Shown here: positions 28,037-37,456 of the stretch, one piece after another | How positions within the stretch are numbered: position 1 is the first letter of the stretch | How the letters are laid out: each line of letters starts with the position of its first letter | From: Roseiarcus sp963761435 | GTDB lineage: Bacteria > Pseudomonadota > Alphaproteobacteria > Rhizobiales > Beijerinckiaceae | NCBI GenBank assembly: GCA_963761435.1 | Contig: CAVXHJ010000017.1 | Coordinates: forward strand, 62,001-126,000 | Length of the DNA: 64,000 nt | Reading direction: 5' to 3' | The notes under the pieces: generated by a model | What the model was told of the DNA's origin: nothing | The model's input: the letters and a program-made list of their open reading frames with translations, nothing else | The model's database searches: none | Program-made: the position numbers and the translations under genes

Positions 28037-28744
28037 TCAGTTCCGGTCGCCAAGGACCTGCACGCCCTCGGCGCCGGCGACGATCGCCGAGCGTGCAAAG
28101 CCGATGAAGAGTCCGTGCTCGACGACGCCGGGAATCATCGCCAGGCTCTCGCCGAGCCGCTCAGGCTGATCGATGGCGCCAAGCGAGCAATCGAGAATGT
28201 AGTGCCCTCCGTCCGTGACGAACGGCGCCACGCCGCCGCGCAGGCGGACGGGGCCGGAGAGGCCAAGACCGGCAAGGGCTCGTTCGATATGCCCCTTCGT
28301 CGCCGCAAGGCCGAAGGGAACGACCTCGACGGGCAGGGGGAAGGCGCCGAGGCGCGGAACGAGCTTGGTCGAATCGGCGATCACCACCATTCTTTTCGAC
28401 GCGGCGGCGACAATCTTCTCCCGCAGGAGCGCCCCGCCGCCGCCCTTGATCAGTCGGAGCTCGGGGTCGATTTCGTCCGCCCCGTCGACCGTCAGATCGA
28501 GCTCCGAAACTTCGTCCAGGGTCGAGACCGGAATGCCAAGAGCCCTTGCCTGAGCTTCGGTCGCTTGGGAGGTGGCCACGCAAAGAATATCAAGCCCGCC
28601 CCGGACCTTGTCCCCGACGAGATCGACGAAGTGGTGGGCGGTCGTGCCGCTGCCTAGGCCGAGCTTCATCCCGGGCCTCACGAATTCCAGCGCCCGTTGC
28701 GCCGCCTCCCGCTTTCCCCGATCTTTTTCCGCCGCTGCGGTCAT
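28037..28744 (-). CDS. rpiA: Ribose-5-phosphate isomerase A
   Basis: Interconverts ribose-5-phosphate and ribulose-5-phosphate in the pentose phosphate pathway, 235 residues. Conserved segments are GLGSGTTAHHFVDLVG (phosphate binding), LDLTVDGADEID with its catalytic Asp, and LIKGGGGALLREKIVA. The chosen ATG at 28744 has AGGGG upstream and matches usual family length; alternative upstream starts (28789, 28897) would add an unconserved basic extension. Confidence 0.95.
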   Translation of the reverse strand: MTAAAEKDRGKREAAQRALEFVRPGMKLGLGSGTTAHHFVDLVGDKVRGGLDILCVATSQATEAQARALGIPVSTLDEVSELDLTVDGADEIDPELRLIKGGGGALLREKIVAAASKRMVVIADSTKLVPRLGAFPLPVEVVPFGLAATKGHIERALAGLGLSGPVRLRGGVAPFVTDGGHYILDCSLGAIDQPERLGESLAMIPGVVEHGLFIGFARSAIVAGAEGVQVLGDRN

Positions 28745-28924
28745 CGCCCCTGCTCGTTTACCCGCGGCTTTCGCGCGACTTTCGGACATTGGACCCGGCA
28801 AGAGACCGTCCGCATGGAACAACCGCCACGGATCGCCGCAGCGCGCGGCGAGGCCGGGTTGAAACGTCGCTTTACCGGGTGACGCCAACGAAGGCAAACG
28901 CCTCGCGTCGGCGCCCAGCCGCGC

Positions 28925-30208
28925 CTATTTCGGCGCTGCGTCGAGCACGTCCTCAAACGTGCGTAATCCGGCCGTCGAGGCATTGACCAGCACCGCCATA
29001 TTGCCCGGCGCATGCTGATTCTTCCACATCTTGGTGTGGGCGACGGGAATCTGCGCCCAAGGAAAGACCTCGGACATGCACGGATCAATGCGTCGGTCGA
29101 TCACGAAATTGTTAGCCGCCGAGGCCTGCTTGAGATTGGCGAAATGGGAGCCCTGAATGCGCTTCTGGCGCATCCAGACGAAGCGGGCGTCGAAGGTGAG
29201 GTTGAAGCCTGTGGTGCCGGCGCAGAACACCACCATGCCGCCGCGCTTCACGACAAAGCACGATACCGGGAATGTCTGTTCGCCGGGATGCTCGAACACC
29301 GTATCGACATCCTTCCTGCCGGTGATGTCCCAGATCGCCTTGCCGAACTTTCGCGCGCCGCCCATGAAGGCCGCATATTCGGGCGAATTCACCTTCGGCA
29401 GTTGACCCCAGCAATCGAAGTCCTTGCGGTTGATCACCCCCTTGGCGCCAAGCGACATCACATAGTCGCGTTTCGTCTCGTCCGAGATGACGCCGATCGC
29501 ATTGGCGCCGGCGGCGGCGCAGAGCTGAACGCCGAAGACGCCCAACCCTCCGGAGGCGCCCCAGACGAGAACATTGTCGCCCGGCTTCAGGCGATGCGGC
29601 TCATGGCCGAACAGCATCCGATAAGCGGTGGCGAGAGTGAGCGTATACGACGCGCTCTCTTCCCAGGTGAGATGCTTCGGGCGCGCCATCAGCTGGCGGT
29701 CCTGCACCCGGCAGAATTGCGCGAATGAGCCGTCGGGCGTCTCGTAGCCCCATATGCGCTGCGAGGCCGAGAACATCGGGTCGCCGCCGTTGCATTCCTC
29801 ATCGTCGCCGTCGTCCTGGTTGCAATGGACGACGACCTCGTCGCCGACTTTCCAGCGCTTGACCTTGGAGCCGACGGCCCAGACGACGCCGGACGCATCG
29901 GAACCAGCGATGTGGTAAGGATTCTTGTGGACGTCGAGCGTCGAGACCGGCTCGCCGAGCGCCGCCCAGATGCCGTTGTAGTTGACGCCGGCGGCCATCA
30001 CCAAGACCAGCACGTCGTGACTGTCGAGCGGCCAGGTCGGCACGACCTCGATTTGCATCGACTTCTCCGGCGGTCCGTGCCGCTCCTTGCGCACGACCCA
30101 GGCGTACATTGACGCGGGCACGTGACCCAGCGGCGGGATCTCGCCGATTTCGTAGAGATCCTTGTTTTGCGCCGCTTGAAGCGGCTCGGCGCCGGGGCGG
30201 GTGTTCAT
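28925..30208 (-). CDS. ccr: Crotonyl-CoA carboxylase/reductase
   Basis: Key enzyme of the ethylmalonyl-CoA pathway: reductively carboxylates crotonyl-CoA to (2S)-ethylmalonyl-CoA with NADPH and CO2. It is a 427-residue MDR-family protein with GSDASGVVWAVG, the nucleotide-binding GASGGLGVFGVQL, and the Ccr-type insert DQ-rich segment NQDDGDDEECNGGDPMF. FEHPGEQTFPVSCFVV and GFNLTFDARF are typical of true Ccr rather than a simple quinone reductase. The ATG at 30208 has GAGGT upstream. It is divergent from a small membrane protein gene and lies 0.7 kb from ecm, the next-but-one enzyme of the pathway. Confidence 0.95.
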   Translation of the reverse strand: MNTRPGAEPLQAAQNKDLYEIGEIPPLGHVPASMYAWVVRKERHGPPEKSMQIEVVPTWPLDSHDVLVLVMAAGVNYNGIWAALGEPVSTLDVHKNPYHIAGSDASGVVWAVGSKVKRWKVGDEVVVHCNQDDGDDEECNGGDPMFSASQRIWGYETPDGSFAQFCRVQDRQLMARPKHLTWEESASYTLTLATAYRMLFGHEPHRLKPGDNVLVWGASGGLGVFGVQLCAAAGANAIGVISDETKRDYVMSLGAKGVINRKDFDCWGQLPKVNSPEYAAFMGGARKFGKAIWDITGRKDVDTVFEHPGEQTFPVSCFVVKRGGMVVFCAGTTGFNLTFDARFVWMRQKRIQGSHFANLKQASAANNFVIDRRIDPCMSEVFPWAQIPVAHTKMWKNQHAPGNMAVLVNASTAGLRTFEDVLDAAPK

Positions 30209-30441
30209 GGCTACCTCTTCGGACAGCGTCCTCGCGATGCTGCTCGCGCCAAATTGGCGCGAATATTGCGCCGCACAATCGACCATTGCGCCTGCGCGGC
30301 CGAAAATCAATCAGACTTTAGCCGATTTGCGGTTGTTGGCTTGCCCACGATGGAATTTACGCCATGGCAGGAAATCGCGCGTAGGCAAGAAAGGAGCGCG
30401 GCCGACGATCTCGGCCCCGGGCGGGCCAAGGACCTGCGGCA

Positions 30442-30747
30442 ATGTCAGAGTGGCCGTTACTGAATATGGTTCTCGGCCTCGAGGGATTCGACTTCGCGGC
30501 TTTTCTCCTGAGCGCCGTCGTTGCATTCTTTTCCATTGGCTTTGCTGTCGATTACATCGTCGGGCGGCAGGGAATGGGACCTTACTGGAATTCCTTCTAT
30601 GCGACGCTGGGCGCTTACGCTGGGCTCTGCGCCCACGACTGGTGGCTCAGGCCCTATGGCGTCTATGAGCCCTACCTGACCATCGTCGTGGTTGTCGGAG
30701 GGCTGCTTACGACGGTGCTCACGGTCAGCGCAGTGGCGATGCGCTAA
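30442..30747 (+). CDS. Small integral membrane protein of unknown function
   Basis: A 101-residue protein not recognised by family. It has three or four hydrophobic segments: FAAFLLSAVVAFFSIGFAVD, a central aromatic one around YWNSFYATLGAYAGLCAHDWW, and a C-terminal YLTIVVVVGGLLTTVLTVSA. No charged active-site motif is seen. It starts 234 bp from the ccr start on the opposite strand and ends 145 bp before ecm, so it could share the ecm transcript. Its coding character is supported by codon-position GC bias and the consistent membrane pattern. Confidence 0.7.
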   Translation: MSEWPLLNMVLGLEGFDFAAFLLSAVVAFFSIGFAVDYIVGRQGMGPYWNSFYATLGAYAGLCAHDWWLRPYGVYEPYLTIVVVVGGLLTTVLTVSAVAMR

Positions 30748-30892
30748 GGGGCGCGAGGCTTCGGCCGACAGATGTGGCGCCGCGGCATATTTTCTGTAAT
30801 TGTGCCATGCACAAAACCTTTGGCGCAGGCGAGCGCGACGCCGGCCGGACGCGCCTTGCGGGAACTGGAGCATGGCCCAGGGGGACCAACCG

Positions 30893-32968
30893 ATGACAGC
30901 GGGGCGGCGGGCGCGCGCCGACAAGCCGTGGATCTTCCGCACCTATGCCGGGCATTCGACGGCGCGCGAATCGAACCGGCTCTACCGCCAGAACCTCGCC
31001 AAGGGGCAGACGGGCCTCTCGATCGCCTTCGACCTGCCAACCCAGACCGGGTTCGACAGCGACCATATCCTGGCGCGCGGCGAGGTCGGCAAGGTCGGGG
31101 TCGCGATCTCCCATATCGGCGATATGCGGGCCCTGTTCGAGGGCATCCCGCTCGCGTCGATGAACACCTCCATGACCATCAACGCGACTGCGCCCTGGCT
31201 GATGGCGCTCTACATCGCGACCGCGGACGAGCAGGGCGCGCCGCGCGATGAGCTCCAGGGCACGACCCAGAACGATATCATCAAGGAATATCTGGCGCGC
31301 GGCGCCTATGTGTTCCCGCCCGAGGCGTCGCTTCGGCTGACCAAGGATCTGATCCTTTTCTGCGCCCGCGAGACGCCGAAATGGAACCCAATGAACGTCT
31401 GCTCCTACCACCTGCAGGAAGCAGGCGCGACGCCGGTGCAGGAACTGGCCTATGCGCTGGCGACCGCGATCGCGGTGCTCGAGCGGGTGCGCCAGTCGGG
31501 CGAGGTCGAGGACGCGGGCTTCGCCAATGTGGTCGGAGGCATGTCGTTCTTCGTCAATGCGGGCATGCGCTTCGTCACCGAGCTCGCCAAGATGCGAGCC
31601 TTCGTCGAGCTCTGGGACGAGATTGCGCGCGACCGCTTCGGCGTCGCCGATCCGGCGAAACGCCGCTTCCGCTATGGCGTCCAAGTCAATTCGCTAGGTC
31701 TCACCGAGCAGCAACCGGAGAACAACGCCTATCGCATCCTGATCGAGATGCTCTCGGTCGTGCTTTCGAAACGGGCGCGAGCGCGCGCGGTGCAATTGCC
31801 GGCCTGGAACGAGGCGCTTGGCCTGCCGCGCCCGTTCGACCAGCAATGGTCGCTGCGCCTGCAGCAGATCATGGCCTACGAGACCGATCTCCTTGAGTTT
31901 GGCGACCTCTTCGACGGCAGCAAGGAAATCGCGGCCCTGGTCGAGACGCTCAAGGCCGAAGCCAAGGCCGAGATCGCGGCGATCGACGCCATGGGCGGCG
32001 CGGTCAAGGCGATCGAAACCGGCGCCCTCAAGTCCCGCCTCGTCGAATCCAACACCCGCCGGCTCGAGGCGATCGAGCGCGGCGAGCAGATCGTCGTCGG
32101 GGTCAACGCCTTCATGAATTCCGAGCCGAGCCCGCTGACCGCGGGCGAGACCTCGATCATGGTTCCCTCGGCGGAAGCCGAGGCGGAGCAGATCGCAAGC
32201 CTCAACGCCTGGCGCGCGAGCCGCGACCCGAAGCGCGTCAAGGAGGCGCTGCGGATGCTGCGCATGGCGGCGGCGAGCGGGGTGAACATCATGCCCGCCT
32301 CGATCGAGGCGGCGAAGGCTGGCGTGACCACGGGCGAGTGGGGCGATGCGCTGCGCGCCGAATTCGGCGAGTTCCGCGCGCCGACCGGCGTTTCGCTCAA
32401 GGCCCGGCAGGAGGAGTCGGCCGATCTCGACGCGCTCCGGGCCGAGGTCGAGCGCGTGTCGCTCAAGCTCGGGAAGCGGATCAAGTTCCTCGTCGGCAAA
32501 CCCGGCCTCGACGGCCATTCCAACGGCGCCGAGCAGATCGCCGCCCGCGCGCTCGATGCAGGGATGGACGTCATCTACGACGGCATCCGCTTCAGCCCCG
32601 CCGAGATCGCCGAGCGGGCCAAAGCGGGCGTCCATTGCGTGGGCTTGTCGATCCTCTCCGGGTCGCATGTCGCGCTGACCGAAGAGGTGATTGCTGCGCT
32701 TCGTGCGGCCGGCCTTCAGCGGGTTCCGGTGATCGTCGGCGGCATCATCCCGCCCGCCGACGCGGAGCGGCTCAAGGCCGCAGGAGTCGCCGCAGTCTAT
32801 ACGCCCAAGGATTTCGCGATCAACGGCATCCTTGGCGCGATCGTGAAGGAGGTCGAGGCGCGGCACGACGAGGAGAGCGCGTCCGCAGTCGGATGCGGTT
32901 GCGCTGCGAGTTCAGCCGATTTCCGCTGTTTGCGCGATCAACGTGCGGGTTATCGGGGTTATCGGTGA
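30893..32968 (+). CDS. ecm: Ethylmalonyl-CoA mutase (coenzyme-B12-dependent)
   Basis: Converts (2R)-ethylmalonyl-CoA to methylsuccinyl-CoA in the ethylmalonyl-CoA pathway. The ~690-residue protein starts with the Ecm/MeaA-type DKPWIFRTYAGHSTARESN, contains the mutase TIM barrel, and ends in a B12-binding domain with the Asp540-x-His542 motif (LDGHSNGAEQ). AGGGGG lies 8 nt before the ATG at 30893; an ATG at 30872 is possible. The last ~10 codons (ending AGYRGYR) run into a dispersed repeat, whose TGA terminates the gene, so the natural C-terminus may be altered. Methylmalonyl-CoA mutase is the alternative, but the single-chain size and the neighbouring ccr favour Ecm. Confidence 0.92.
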   Translation: MTAGRRARADKPWIFRTYAGHSTARESNRLYRQNLAKGQTGLSIAFDLPTQTGFDSDHILARGEVGKVGVAISHIGDMRALFEGIPLASMNTSMTINATAPWLMALYIATADEQGAPRDELQGTTQNDIIKEYLARGAYVFPPEASLRLTKDLILFCARETPKWNPMNVCSYHLQEAGATPVQELAYALATAIAVLERVRQSGEVEDAGFANVVGGMSFFVNAGMRFVTELAKMRAFVELWDEIARDRFGVADPAKRRFRYGVQVNSLGLTEQQPENNAYRILIEMLSVVLSKRARARAVQLPAWNEALGLPRPFDQQWSLRLQQIMAYETDLLEFGDLFDGSKEIAALVETLKAEAKAEIAAIDAMGGAVKAIETGALKSRLVESNTRRLEAIERGEQIVVGVNAFMNSEPSPLTAGETSIMVPSAEAEAEQIASLNAWRASRDPKRVKEALRMLRMAAASGVNIMPASIEAAKAGVTTGEWGDALRAEFGEFRAPTGVSLKARQEESADLDALRAEVERVSLKLGKRIKFLVGKPGLDGHSNGAEQIAARALDAGMDVIYDGIRFSPAEIAERAKAGVHCVGLSILSGSHVALTEEVIAALRAAGLQRVPVIVGGIIPPADAERLKAAGVAAVYTPKDFAINGILGAIVKEVEARHDEESASAVGCGCAASSADFRCLRDQRAGYRGYR

Positions 32969-33022
32969 CACTTTACTCAATCCCCAAATTGGCCCGCCGC
33001 TGTAATCCCCGTAATCCGTAAT
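32952..33022. repeat. Left-half copy of the TGACACTTTACTC element
   Basis: The left 22-bp arm at 32964-32985 is identical to that at 33460-33481, and the next bases (GGCCCGCCGC) also match. The copy then jumps directly to the outer TGTAATCCCCGTAATCC tail, as if the interior and the right arm were deleted. Its TGA at 32966-32968 is the stop codon of ecm. Confidence 0.75.
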
Positions 33023-33062
33023 CATCGCGGTAGCGCTAATCTCCAACGTTGTGGTCGCCTCA

Positions 33063-33392
33063 CTATTCCCCACGTTGCTTCGTCAATTTCTTCACCCGAT
33101 GCTTTTGGTAGGCGAGCACGGCCGAGCTGAAGGGAAACGAGCGGTCGACGCGCAGATGGGTGAGCGAGACAAGCAATCTCTCGCCGCCGTCTTTGATCTC
33201 GATGTGGCAGAGGATGCCGCCTTCATCGCCGGCGTATGACACTTCGCGGGCGATCTGTCTGGGCTCGAGGTCGAAAGCGACGCGCTCGGCGCGAAGATGT
33301 GCCATCAGCGGCGGGGTTAACTCGACCTCGAACGGCGTGGCGGCCTTCAAGGCGACGACGAGTTCGAGCATCTTTTCCGGTCTATCGAGCAT
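33063..33392 (-). CDS. Conserved hypothetical protein
   Basis: A 109-residue protein (MLDRPEKMLELVVALKAATP, LMAHLRAERVAFDLEPRQIA, LVSLTHLRVDRSFPFSSAVL). I do not recognise a family. It has no signal peptide, no membrane segment and no cysteine cluster beyond one ILCHIEIKDGG stretch; mixed alpha/beta character. GGAGGG precedes the ATG at 33392. It lies on the minus strand between two copies of the same dispersed repeat, with its promoter side next to the full-length copy. Confidence 0.65.
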   Translation of the reverse strand: MLDRPEKMLELVVALKAATPFEVELTPPLMAHLRAERVAFDLEPRQIAREVSYAGDEGGILCHIEIKDGGERLLVSLTHLRVDRSFPFSSAVLAYQKHRVKKLTKQRGE

Positions 33393-33450
33393 CGCGCCCT
33401 CCGAATGTTCGCCGAGACTGCTCACAGGTTATCGACAGGTTATCGGTTAT

Positions 33451-33600
33451 CGGGTTATCGGTGACACTTTACTCAATCCCCGAATCGGCCCGCCGCATCC
33501 CTTGCGACCCGTCTCTCGGCGCGTGGCGGCGTGCCGGAAGATCGGCTGCAGAGCGATCATTAAAATTAGGGGATTGAGTAAAGTGTCACCGTAATCCCCC
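33451..33600. mobile_element. MITE-like element with perfect 22-bp terminal inverted repeats
   Basis: Perfect 22-bp inverted repeats lie at 33460-33481 and 33569-33590 (arm begins GGTGACACTTTACTC). They are flanked outside by degenerate GTTATCGG / CCGTAATCC repeats that continue to about 33640. The ~87-bp interior has no coding capacity. Partial copies lie at 14405-14433 and 32952-33022. Non-autonomous mobilisation, or propagation of the REP type by a tyrosine transposase elsewhere, is an inference. Confidence 0.65.
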
Positions 33601-33697
33601 CGTAATCCCCACGGTAATCCCCACGGTAATCCACGATCAGGAGATGGGCGGCGCGCAATGTTGATGCGGCGGTCGCCCCGGCTCTCTCCTGTCGCGC

Positions 33698-34423
33698 TCA
33701 GGCCATATACTGCCCGCCGTTGGCGGACAAAGTCGCGCCGGTGATGAAGCCCGCGTCGTCAGCGGCGAGGAAGGTCACGCAGCGGGCGATATCTTCCGGT
33801 TCGCCAAGACGGCCGACCGGGATCAGGGGAAGGATGCTCTTCGCCACGACATCGGGACTGATGGCCTTGACCATATCGGTCGCGATGTAGCCGGGGCAGA
33901 TCGCGTTCACGGTGATCCCCGCGCGAGCGCCCTCCTGCGCCAGCGCCTTGACGAAGCCGATATCGCCGGCCTTGGCCGCGGAATAGTTGACCTGTCCCAT
34001 CTGCCCCTTCTGGCCGTTGATCGACGAGATGCAGATCACCCGGCCGAACTTGCGCTCGCGCATGCCCTCCCACACCGGTCGTGTCATGTTGAACAGGGAA
34101 TTGAGGTTGGTGTTGATGACGTCGTACCATTGGTCCGGCGTCATCTTGTGGAACATGCCGTCCTTGGTGATCCCGGCGTTGTTGACCATGATATCGACCG
34201 GCCCGAGGTCCTTGGCGACCTGAGCAAGGCCGGCCACACACTCGTCGTACTTGGCGACATTCCACTTATAGACGTGAACGCCGGTCTCGGCCTTGAATTT
34301 GGCCGCCGCGTCATCGTTGGAATGATAGGTCGCCGCGACCTGACATCCGGCGGCCTTCAGCGCCTTGGAGACGGCCGCGCCGATGCCGCGCGTGCCGCCA
34401 GTCACAACTGCAACTCTCGCCAT
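33698..34423 (-). CDS. phaB: Acetoacetyl-CoA reductase
   Basis: NADPH-dependent short-chain reductase that turns acetoacetyl-CoA into (R)-3-hydroxybutyryl-CoA for PHA synthesis and for the ethylmalonyl-CoA pathway. It has 241 residues, with TGGTRGIG near the N-terminus, NNAG at 81-84, the catalytic Tyr147/Lys151 in NYSAAKAG, and the PhaB-type SSINGQKGQMGQ. It lies 104 bp downstream of phaA on the same strand; a 30-bp palindrome lies between them. Confidence 0.95.
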   Translation of the reverse strand: MARVAVVTGGTRGIGAAVSKALKAAGCQVAATYHSNDDAAAKFKAETGVHVYKWNVAKYDECVAGLAQVAKDLGPVDIMVNNAGITKDGMFHKMTPDQWYDVINTNLNSLFNMTRPVWEGMRERKFGRVICISSINGQKGQMGQVNYSAAKAGDIGFVKALAQEGARAGITVNAICPGYIATDMVKAISPDVVAKSILPLIPVGRLGEPEDIARCVTFLAADDAGFITGATLSANGGQYMA

Positions 34424-34490
34424 GTTTCCTCCCTACCTTTTTTCCGGCGCGGGCACGCGCGTGGCGGCCAGCGTCCGTTCGATTCTAAAC

Positions 34491-34520
34491 GTCACTGCGA
34501 GGAGCTCCTCGCAATGACGG
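34491..34520. repeat. 30-bp near-perfect palindrome (core-less GCAATGACG repeat)
   Basis: CGTCACTGCGAGGAG at 34491-34505 pairs with CTCCTCGCAATGACG at 34506-34520 with one mismatch. These are exactly the outer arms of the GCAATCC repeat family, without its inner arms. It sits in the phaA-phaB spacer and could fold in the mRNA as a strong hairpin, possibly acting as an attenuator or stabiliser. Confidence 0.7.
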
Positions 34521-34527
34521 ATCTGGT

Positions 34528-35706
<1,179 letters not shown>

Positions 35707-35940
35707 AACAATCTCCCTGTCCGAGCAATGGTGGCGAGGCGCCTGATCGGATGGCTTTGTACACGATCTCAGGCAAACGGCGCCACTAACATATAGGCGC
35801 CTCGGCGCCGCGGAGCGAGGGCGCCCCATCGTGCTTCGCGCGCGCGCTGCGCCGCAAAAATAAGATTGTCGCGCAGCAAAAAAAACGCTTATCTTGTGTT
35901 GACCCGAAAGGGCCCGCGTCATTCTGGGACCCGCAACCTC
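35707..35940. promoter_or_regulatory. Divergent phaA/phaR control region
   Basis: A 234-bp spacer from which phaA (left) and phaR (right) are read. It contains an A-rich stretch near 35878-35890 followed by CTTATCTTGTGTTGAC. PhaR proteins repress PHA genes and often their own gene, so binding here is plausible, but no binding repeat could be confirmed by eye. Confidence 0.4.
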
Positions 35941-36528
35941 ATGGCTGATTCCGCTCCAACCACGATCAAAAAATACGCCAACCGCCGGCTCTACAATACC
36001 GCGTCGAGCGCCTATGTGACCCTGGCCGACCTGGCGAAAATGGTCAAAGGCGGAGAGGACTTCATCGTCTACGACGCCAAGACCAATGAAGACATTACCC
36101 GCTCGGTGCTCACCCAGATCATCTTCGAGCAGGAGGGGATCGAGGGCCAATCTCTGTTGCCCACGACATTCCTGCGCCAGCTGATTCGTTTCTACGGCGA
36201 CAGCATGCAGGCGATCTTGCCGAGCTATCTCGAGTTCTCGATCGACCGTTTTTCCGGCGAGCAGCCGGCGATGCGCGAAGCGGCAAGCCGCATGTTCGGC
36301 CCGGACGCGTTTTCCACCGGCTCCTTCGCGGCGATGCAGGAGCTGACCAAGAAGAACTTCGCCGCGTTCAATCAGGCGCTGGCGATGTTCTCCCCGTTCG
36401 CCGGCGGAAAGTCGGCGGCGGAACTGCCGGCGAAAAAGGCAAATTCCGCGGACGACATCGACGAATTGCGCAATCAGCTCTCGGACATGCAGAAGAAGCT
36501 CGAATCGCTCGCCAGCAAGAAGAGCTGA
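35941..36528 (+). CDS. phaR: Polyhydroxyalkanoate synthesis regulator PhaR
   Basis: Transcription factor that senses PHA polymer and controls phasin and related genes, 195 residues. The N-terminal PHB/PHA accumulation-regulator DNA-binding domain (TIKKYANRRLYNTASSAYVT, LADLAKMVKGGEDFIVYDAK) is followed by the PHB-accumulation domain. The tail is a Lys/Ala-rich helix (LRNQLSDMQKKLESLASKKS). The ATG at 35941 gives the standard start; the frame from 35866 would add an unconserved leader. Confidence 0.95.
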   Translation: MADSAPTTIKKYANRRLYNTASSAYVTLADLAKMVKGGEDFIVYDAKTNEDITRSVLTQIIFEQEGIEGQSLLPTTFLRQLIRFYGDSMQAILPSYLEFSIDRFSGEQPAMREAASRMFGPDAFSTGSFAAMQELTKKNFAAFNQALAMFSPFAGGKSAAELPAKKANSADDIDELRNQLSDMQKKLESLASKKS

Positions 36529-36534
36529 AAGGCG

Positions 36535-37305
36535 TCAGAAGCGGTCCTTGCGGGCGCGGATTTCCCCGAACACCGCCGCCGGATCGGCGCCCGCCATGCC
36601 GACCGCCGCCTGGACCGCCGGATCCTCGGCTCGCAGGAACGGATTGGCGGCGAGCTCGGCGGCGATCGTGGTCGGCAGGGTCGGGCGTCCTTCCGCGCGA
36701 AGCCGCGCCACTTCATCGACCCTGGCTTTCAGCGCCGGATTCTCGGCCTCGATCGTGACGGCGAAGCGGCCGTTCGCCTCGGTATATTCGTGGCCGCAAT
36801 AGATCTTGGTCTCGCCGGGCAGGGCGGCGAGCTTGGCCAGCGAACTCCACATCACCGGGTAGGGCGTCTCGAACACGCGCCCGCAGCCGAGCGAGAACAG
36901 CGTGTCGCCGCAAAACGCCGTCTCGCCGTCGGCGAAATAATAGGCGACGTGCCCGAGCGTATGCCCCGGCGTCTCGATCACTTTCGCCGCGAGCGAGCCG
37001 ACGCGCGCGAAGTCGCCTTCGACCACCTTGTGGTCGAGGAACGGAATCCGCGCCACGTCCTTGGCCGGTCCCCAGACCCGCGCATTCGGGAACTTCGCCT
37101 TCACCTCCGGGACGCCCTGGATGTGGTCGGCGTGATGATGGGTGATGAAGATATCGGAAAGCGTCCAGCCGCGCTCGGAGAGCGCCTTGAGCGTCGGTCC
37201 GGTCTCCGGCACGTCGACGCACGCCGTTGCTCCGGTCGTCGAATCGTGAATGAGCGCGCCGTAATTGTCGGTGAGACAGAGATATTGATGAACGCTCATC
37301 GTCAT
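36535..37305 (-). CDS. gloB: Hydroxyacylglutathione hydrolase (glyoxalase II)
   Basis: Hydrolyses S-lactoylglutathione to lactate and glutathione in methylglyoxal detoxification, 256 residues. The metal-binding THHHADH motif is at 55-61, further ligands are in GHTLGHVAYYF and FCGDTLFSLGCGR, and the substrate-binding YCGHEYT is present. It is convergent with phaR, ending 6 bp after it, and divergent from the methyltransferase gene at 37457. Confidence 0.95.
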   Translation of the reverse strand: MTMSVHQYLCLTDNYGALIHDSTTGATACVDVPETGPTLKALSERGWTLSDIFITHHHADHIQGVPEVKAKFPNARVWGPAKDVARIPFLDHKVVEGDFARVGSLAAKVIETPGHTLGHVAYYFADGETAFCGDTLFSLGCGRVFETPYPVMWSSLAKLAALPGETKIYCGHEYTEANGRFAVTIEAENPALKARVDEVARLRAEGRPTLPTTIAAELAANPFLRAEDPAVQAAVGMAGADPAAVFGEIRARKDRF

Positions 37306-37456
37306 GGATGACTCGCCAATCGGGTTCGGGGTCGGCGCAATATAGCCGGGCGGGCGGCCGTTGTCTTTCGGCGGCGATATGCGACGCGCGCGAGCGCATT
37401 GCGAAAGGTCGAGCGGTCGTTCAAAGTCGCCGGACCCCGCGGTCCGGCCGATCTCG

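Noticed and set aside
33424..33640. Possible CRISPR array because of repeated GTTATCGG / GTAATCC units
   Set aside because: Units are short and degenerate, lack regular unique spacers and belong to an inverted-repeat element.
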